In this document: positions 59,443 through 64,000 of the stretch, piece after piece
How the letters are laid out: each line of letters begins with the position of its first letter
How positions within the stretch are numbered: the first letter of the stretch is position 1
NCBI GenBank assembly: GCA_030180135.1
Contig: CM058235.1
Location: 19,802,720 to 19,866,719 of the forward strand
Length of the DNA stretch: 64,000 nt
Reading direction: 5' to 3'
Source of the DNA: Orychophragmus violaceus
Taxonomy: Eukaryota; Streptophyta; Magnoliopsida; Brassicales; Brassicaceae
Notes under the pieces: model-generated
What the model was told of the DNA's origin: nothing
The model's input: the letters and a program-made list of their open reading frames with translations, nothing else
Database searches by the model: none
Translations under genes and position numbers: made by a program

Positions 59443-61110
59443 GGTAGACATAGACTGGGCAGAGGATAAAGTCCCAAAGATTGAGCTGAAACAACTTCCA
59501 TCCGGGCTAAGGTACGCATTTCTTAGACCTAATTCAACATATCCAGTGATTGTTAATGCTAGTTTGAACAACGCAGAGCTCACTTTACTGCTAAGCAAGC
59601 TGCGCAAGCATCGCAAAGCTCTTGGCTATTCTCTTGATGACATTTCAGGTATCTCTCCGGAGCTGTGCATGCATCGGATACATCTTGAGGACGAGTCTAA
59701 GACATATTTTGAGCATCAGAGGAAGCTGAATCCTAATATTAAGGATGTGGTAAAGAAGGAGATCATGAAGCTCCTAGATGCTGGGATCATCTATCCGATT
59801 TCAGACAGCGACTGGGTTAGTCCAGTCCATGTAGTGCCTAATAAAGGTGGAGTTACAGTAGTGAAGAATGAGAAGAACGAGCTGATTCCTACAAGGACTG
59901 TGACTGGACACCGGATGTGCATAGATTACAGGAAGCTCAATGCTGCGACAAGGAAAGATCATTTCCCTTTACCTTTCATTGATCAGATGCTGGAGAGGTT
60001 AGCAAATCACCCTTACTATTGCTTCCTCGATGGATATCCAGGCTTCTTCCAGATTCCCATCCACCCAGAGGATCAGGGAAAGACTACCTTTACTTGTCCA
60101 TATGGCACATTTGCATACCGCAGGATGCCTTTTGGACTTTGTAATGCACCAGCCACCTTCCAGAAATGCATGATGTCCATATTTACTGATATGATAGAGG
60201 ACTTTATGGAGGTGTTTATGGATGACTTTTCAGTCTACGGGTCATCTTATAATGAGTGCTTGGATAATCTATGCAAAGTGCTAACTAGATGTGAGGAGAA
60301 GCACTTGGTTCTTAATTGGGAGAAGTGTCATTTCATGGTCAGAGATGGCATTGTTCTTGGACATAGAGTGTCTGAAGCAGGGATCGAAGTAGACCGTGCT
60401 AAGATTGAGGTCATGACCAGCCTTCAGGCGCCTGATTCTGTGAAGTCTGTGAGGAGCTTTCTTGGACATGCTGGTTTTAATAGACGGTTCATCAAGTATT
60501 TCAGTAAGATTGCTAGACCACTAACTGCTTTGCTGTGTAAGGATACCAAGTTTGAGTTCACTGCAGATTGTTAGACTGCATTTGAACAAATCAAGCAAGC
60601 ATTAGTGAGTACTCCTATAGTTCAGCCACCAGATTGGGATTTACCTTTTGAGGTAATGTGCGACGCAAGTGATTATGCTGTAGGAGCTGTTCTGGGGCAG
60701 AAGAAGGACATAAAGCTTCATGCTATTTACTATGCCAGCAGGACACTAGATGATGCGCAAAGGAACTATGCCACTACGGAGAAAGAGTTATTGGCTGTTG
60801 TCTTTGCATTTGAGAAGTTTCGGCCCTATCTTGTTGGTTCTAAAGTGATTGTACACACTGATCATTTAGCTCTGAAGTATCTGATGCAGAAGAAGGATGC
60901 TAAGCCAAGATTGTTGAGATGGATTCTGTTGCTTCAGGAGTTTGACATTGAAGTGAGGGACAAGAAGGGAGTTGAGAATGGAGTTTCTGACCATCTGTCA
61001 AGGATTCTAGTTGAACAAGACGTGCCCATTAATGATTTCTTGCCTGAGGAGAACATCTATATGACCGGGATAGTATTTGAGATGGATTTGGAGAAAATTT
61101 GCAGAACTGT
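59443..61110 (+). pseudogene. Reverse transcriptase and RNase H of Athila-2
   Basis: RT with MKLLDAGIIYPISDSDWVSP, MCIDYRKLNAATRKDHFPLP, FLDGYPGFFQIPIHPEDQ, YRRMPFGLCNAPATFQ and the catalytic box VFMDDFSVYG. A TAG (60572-60574) interrupts just before the RNase H part, which follows in the same frame with VMCDASDYAVGAVLGQ, LLAVVFAFEKFRPYL and VIVHTDHLALKYL. Typical Athila sequence. Confidence 0.9.
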
Positions 61111-61124
61111 CGGATTAATCGTAT

Positions 61125-61187
61125 TGCATCGATCGATGCATGTGACGAGGACGCAACGATCGATGCTGCCCTACGCGACGATCGTTT
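61125..61187 (+). repeat. Palindromic motifs between RNase H and integrase of Athila-2
   Basis: Copies at about 61125 (complete palindrome TGCATCGATCGATGCA), 61152 and 61174. They lie in the reading frame, in the linker between domains. Confidence 0.85.
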
Positions 61188-61279
61188 CAATGCGGATACG
61201 AGCCCAGAACCTTTTAAGGTTCAAATTGGACAATAAGACTTCAAAGTTGATGCTATCGCGACGACCAGTCGACCCTAGT

Positions 61280-62565
61280 ATGCAGATATAGCTAATTACC
61301 TGGCTGCAGAGACCGAACCAGATGAGTTGAAGGGGTATGCAAAGAAGAAGTTCTTCAGAGAGCTCAGACGATACTACTGGGATGAGCCTTATCTCTACAG
61401 GCACTGTTCGGATGGTCTTTACAGGAGATGCATTTCTGAATAAGAGGTTCCAGATATCTTATTCCATTGTCATGGATCAGATTATGCTGGACATTTTACT
61501 ACTTTCAAGACTGTGTCTGAGGTTCTTCAAGCAGGTTTCTGGTGGCCTACGATGTTGAGAGACGCTCATTCTTTTGTCTCTCAGTGCGATGCCTGTCAGA
61601 GGAGAGGGAAAATCAGTAAGAAGCATGAGATGCTTCAGAATTTCATTCTTGAGGTTGAGGTTTTCGATTGCTGGGGTATAGATTTCATGGGTCCTTTTCT
61701 CTCATCCTATGGGAATAAGTTCATTTTGGTTGTTGTGGACTATGTGTCTAAATGGGTGGAAGCAATAGCTAGTCCAACCAATGATTCTTCGGTGGTTATT
61801 AAGCTGTTTAAGACCATCATATTCCCTAGATTTGGAGTACCTAGGATAGTAATTAGTGATGGAGGATCTCATTTTATTAATAAGGTCTTCGAGAAGCTGC
61901 TACAGAAGCATGTAGTTCATCACCGAGTTGCTACTCCTTATCACCCTCAGACTAGTGGGCAAGTCGAGGTCTCTAACAGACAGATAAAGGAGATCTTGGA
62001 AAAGACAGTTGGGAAGAGAAGGAAGGATTGGGCAGCAAAGCTGGATGATGCACTATGGGCTTACCGGACTGCATTCAAGACACCACTTGGGACTACTCCA
62101 TTCCATCTGCTGTATGGAAAAGCATGTCATCTGCCAGTAGAACTTGAGCACAAAGCAGCATGGGCTGTGAAGCAGATGAATTTCGATCTTAAGTCTGTTG
62201 CAGAGAGGAGATTGGTGCAACTTAATGAGTCGGATGAGATTAGGCATTTTGCTTATCAGAACTCAAAGCTGTACAAGGAGAGGACTAAGGCTTATCATGA
62301 CAAGAAGATTGTCTCTAGACAATTTGAGCCAAATGATCAGGTACTTTTGTATAACTCTCGTTTGCAATTGTTTCCAGCTAAGCTGAGATCGAGGTGGTAT
62401 GGTCCTTTCACAATCAAGGAGGTACGCCCTTATGGAGCTGTAGTTCTAACCAGCCAAGAAGGTAAAGAATTCACTGTGAATGGACAGAGGGTGAAGCATT
62501 ATTGGGCTAAGGCCGAGATTCCGAGAGGACAAATTCTGCCTCTGGATAATGCACCCTCTGCTTGA
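61280..62565 (+). pseudogene. Integrase of Athila-2
   Basis: A one-base shift near 61275 separates it from RNase H. The frame then reads YADIANYLAAETEPDELKGY and RRYYWDEPYLYRHCSDGLYR, a TAA at 61441-61443, and the zinc finger HCHGSDYAGH ... CDACQRR. The core has WGIDFMGPF, VISDGGSHFINK and QTSGQVEVSNRQIKEIL (D, D, E), and the C-terminus WYGPFTIKEVRPYGAVVL ends LDNAPSA with TGA at 62563-62565. It would insert cDNA into the genome. Apart from the stop and shift it is complete. Confidence 0.9.
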
Positions 62566-62574
62566 GTCAACCGA

Positions 62575-62624
62575 AACGTCAAGCTAATGACGTTAAAAGA
62601 GCGCTGAGTGGGAGGCAACCCACT
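62575..62624 (+). ncRNA. Twin hairpins after the Athila-2 pol stop
   Basis: AACGTCA-AGCTAA-TGACGTT (62575-62594) and AGTGGG-AGGCAA-CCCACT (62607-62624), starting 10 bases after the stop. Same loops and spacing as in Athila-1, with compensatory stem changes. Confidence 0.65.
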
Positions 62625-62725
62625 GTTAGGTTCGTTTTTGTTTTCATTTTTCGTTTTGATTTGGTGTTTTTGATTCTCTATTTTGTGTGTGTTCAAAGGC
62701 GTGAGAAAAACAGGCAGAATCGCAC

Positions 62726-62836
62726 TGCATCGATCGACACACATAGTGCATCGGTCGACACAGTTGTGATTTACGGTTTGCCAGTGAGCATAATCGCCTT
62801 GCATCGATCGACACCCTTGTGGCATCGATCGACGCA
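62726..62836 (+). repeat. Four palindromic motifs in the 3' region of Athila-2
   Basis: Copies at about 62726, 62747, 62800 and 62822, two pairs with 21- and 22-bp spacing. Confidence 0.85.
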
Positions 62837-62918
62837 GGACAGCGACGGGTAAGTGTTCTGACCTTTCTCGGTCTGTTTCATTCCGATTTATTTTTCTCAC
62901 CAATCCTAGGCTTGACAC

Positions 62919-62953
62919 CACTGGGGACAGTGTGTTTCAAGTGTGGGGGAGGT
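62919..62953 (+). promoter_or_regulatory. GNRA hairpin plus internal polypurine tract, Athila-2
   Basis: CACTG-GGGA-CAGTG, six bases, AAGTGTGGGGGAGGT, as in Athila-1 and -3. Confidence 0.65.
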
Positions 62954-63539
62954 AGCTACTGACGCACGCTTTTGTTTTCTTAGAGTCAGTCCCAATTTGT
63001 GTTTTATCGAGTCAAAATAATCTAAGTAGGAAACAATGAATTTTTGAGAAGTTAACAACACTTCCAGGAACTTAAGTAACCATTGGGATGAGCTTGCAGG
63101 ATCAATCTATGACTATTAGAAAACCCAATGCAGATCAGCCTACTAAGAACACCCATATCAATTCAGGTATTCAGAGAATCCTTCACTGACTTCACCCTTA
63201 ATTTTGACTTAATTTTTTCAACTAAGGGCTTGGTATACCTTGAGTCGGATTCCTCTGTTAGTTCTGACACAGCTTGTAAACCTGTCCAAGTAAGGTTTCC
63301 TTCTCCCCTTCCTTAAAGTAAAAAAAAAGAGAATAATAAACTGAAGATGAGCTAGTTGCTCCGAAGTGGTCGCGGGAGTGGTAGAGACCCCTATTACCTC
63401 ATGTGCATCCATAGAATGTGTCCAAAGTACACCCCATAACGGGAAGAGCACTGATAAAAAAATAAAATGATACCCAATGGGGAAAAATCAGATGCTAAGG
63501 AAGGGAAAAGAGAAGAAGGAACCAGAAAAAGATAGTATG
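62954..63539 (+). other. Conserved 3' region of Athila-2, cut at 63540
   Basis: Non-coding. Follows 52297-52850 of Athila-3 by eye up to GATAGTATG and then diverges abruptly, marking an insertion. Confidence 0.6.
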
Positions 63540-64000
63540 TGTTGGATCTTGGATTGAGGTGATGTATGACTAAGTTTCAGAATTGCATCAAGTTCCTGAA
63601 GCCTAGGATCTAGGGTTTGAGTAATTGAATCCTTACCGATGATCTCGTGTTTACCTGGAGAATTGCAGCGGAATGATGAACAGGTAATTGAGATCTCTAG
63701 CGCCTCGGATGCTGTGCCTCTACTGCAGTCCACACGCACACAAGCTGGAATCCGCCGGGATGCTAGTGCCGGGAATCGGATCTCCTGGGAAACTGTGTGT
63801 TTAGAGAGGTGGCTGCTCAATTCAACGATTAGGGTTCCAGGTCGTTCATATAAACCTATATATAGACCTGGAATGACTAAAACCGATCATTGGACTAAAA
63901 CCCAAAACGTTTAAGTCATAAACCGAAACATCAGTTTCGGGACCAGTGTGTCGATCGACACACCTCTTAAAACTCGATTTCAATGTGTATCCAATACACA
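63540..64000. mobile_element. Probable LTR of a further retrotransposon (partial)
   Basis: Begins TGTTGGATCTTGG exactly where Athila-2 sequence breaks off. It contains a TATATAGACC-like TATA region near 63860 and, at 63946-63961, TGTGTCGATCGACACA, a relative of the Athila palindromic motif. The other end is outside the window, so neither LTR pair nor duplication can be checked. Confidence 0.4.

Larger units (their letters stand above)
55265..63539 (+). mobile_element. Athila-2: Athila element with decayed gag-pol, 3' LTR not in view
   Basis: 5' LTR 55265-56472, PBS 56479-56496, leader with four palindromic motifs, gag from 56715, protease, RT-RNase H and integrase to 62565, twin hairpins, 3' region with GNRA hairpin and internal polypurine tract. 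At 63540 its sequence is interrupted by another element. By analogy with Athila-1 and -3 its 3' LTR would follow about 0.3 kb later. Sense strand plus. Confidence 0.93.

Overview
The window is nuclear DNA of a flowering plant, almost certainly Brassicaceae. The left edge holds the 3' nine-tenths of an ERECTA (ER) receptor-kinase gene with the typical ladder of 72-bp LRR exons. Its predicted protein is close to Arabidopsis ER as I know it but carries scattered substitutions, so this is an ER orthologue in a relative and not A. thaliana itself. ER (about 63-5003, 24 exons in view, no lesion) is the only host gene that looks functional.

From about 5.5 kb to the right edge the window is a deep nest of transposons. 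The outermost and oldest layer is a decayed Ty3/gypsy element of Tat/Retand type. Its gag starts at ~6.08 kb, its protease and RT start lie at ~13.0-14.04 kb, and its integrase C-terminus lies at ~54.38-54.8 kb. Set into it are: (1) a minus-strand non-autonomous LTR element with a tRNA-Asp-type PBS (6243-12193, TSD GATAC); (2) a 182-bp hAT-like MITE (13478-13659, TSD CTTTCAAC); (3) a CACTA element 'D' (5' end at 14040, 3' end lost); (4) the 3' part of an Athila ('Athila-3', ~52.08-54.369 kb). Inside the TnpA-like exon of D sits a minus-strand CACTA 'C' (15009-50757, TSD ACA). C has no tnp2 but carries two F-box-like pseudogenes and two RPA70-like pseudogenes. The first F-box copy is split by an autonomous-type CACTA 'A' (18291-44127, TSD TGG). 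The second gene of A is split in turn by a complete gag-protease Athila ('Athila-1', 24512-31191, TSD CTTAT, minus strand), and an intron of that gene by another autonomous-type CACTA 'B' (31734-41387, TSD ACA). This gives five nesting levels, four of them fixed by matched TSDs or restored reading frames.

Right of the gypsy remnant a second Athila ('Athila-2', from 55265, plus strand) runs through LTR, tRNA-Asp PBS, gag, protease, RT-RNase H and integrase. It has three stops and two frameshifts, and its 3' region is cut at 63540 by what looks like the LTR of yet another element.

A and B follow the En/Spm plan: a tnp2-type transposase gene, then a coiled-coil TnpA-like gene, with subterminal repeat arrays at both ends and also inside, ahead of downstream genes. 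The Athila copies share three conserved non-coding signals: a 15-16 bp palindromic motif in helically phased pairs in LTRs, leaders and inter-domain linkers; a pair of covarying hairpins just after the last stop codon; and a GNRA-loop hairpin followed by a second polypurine tract about 0.9 kb before the 3' LTR. These signals are the best candidates for something undescribed.
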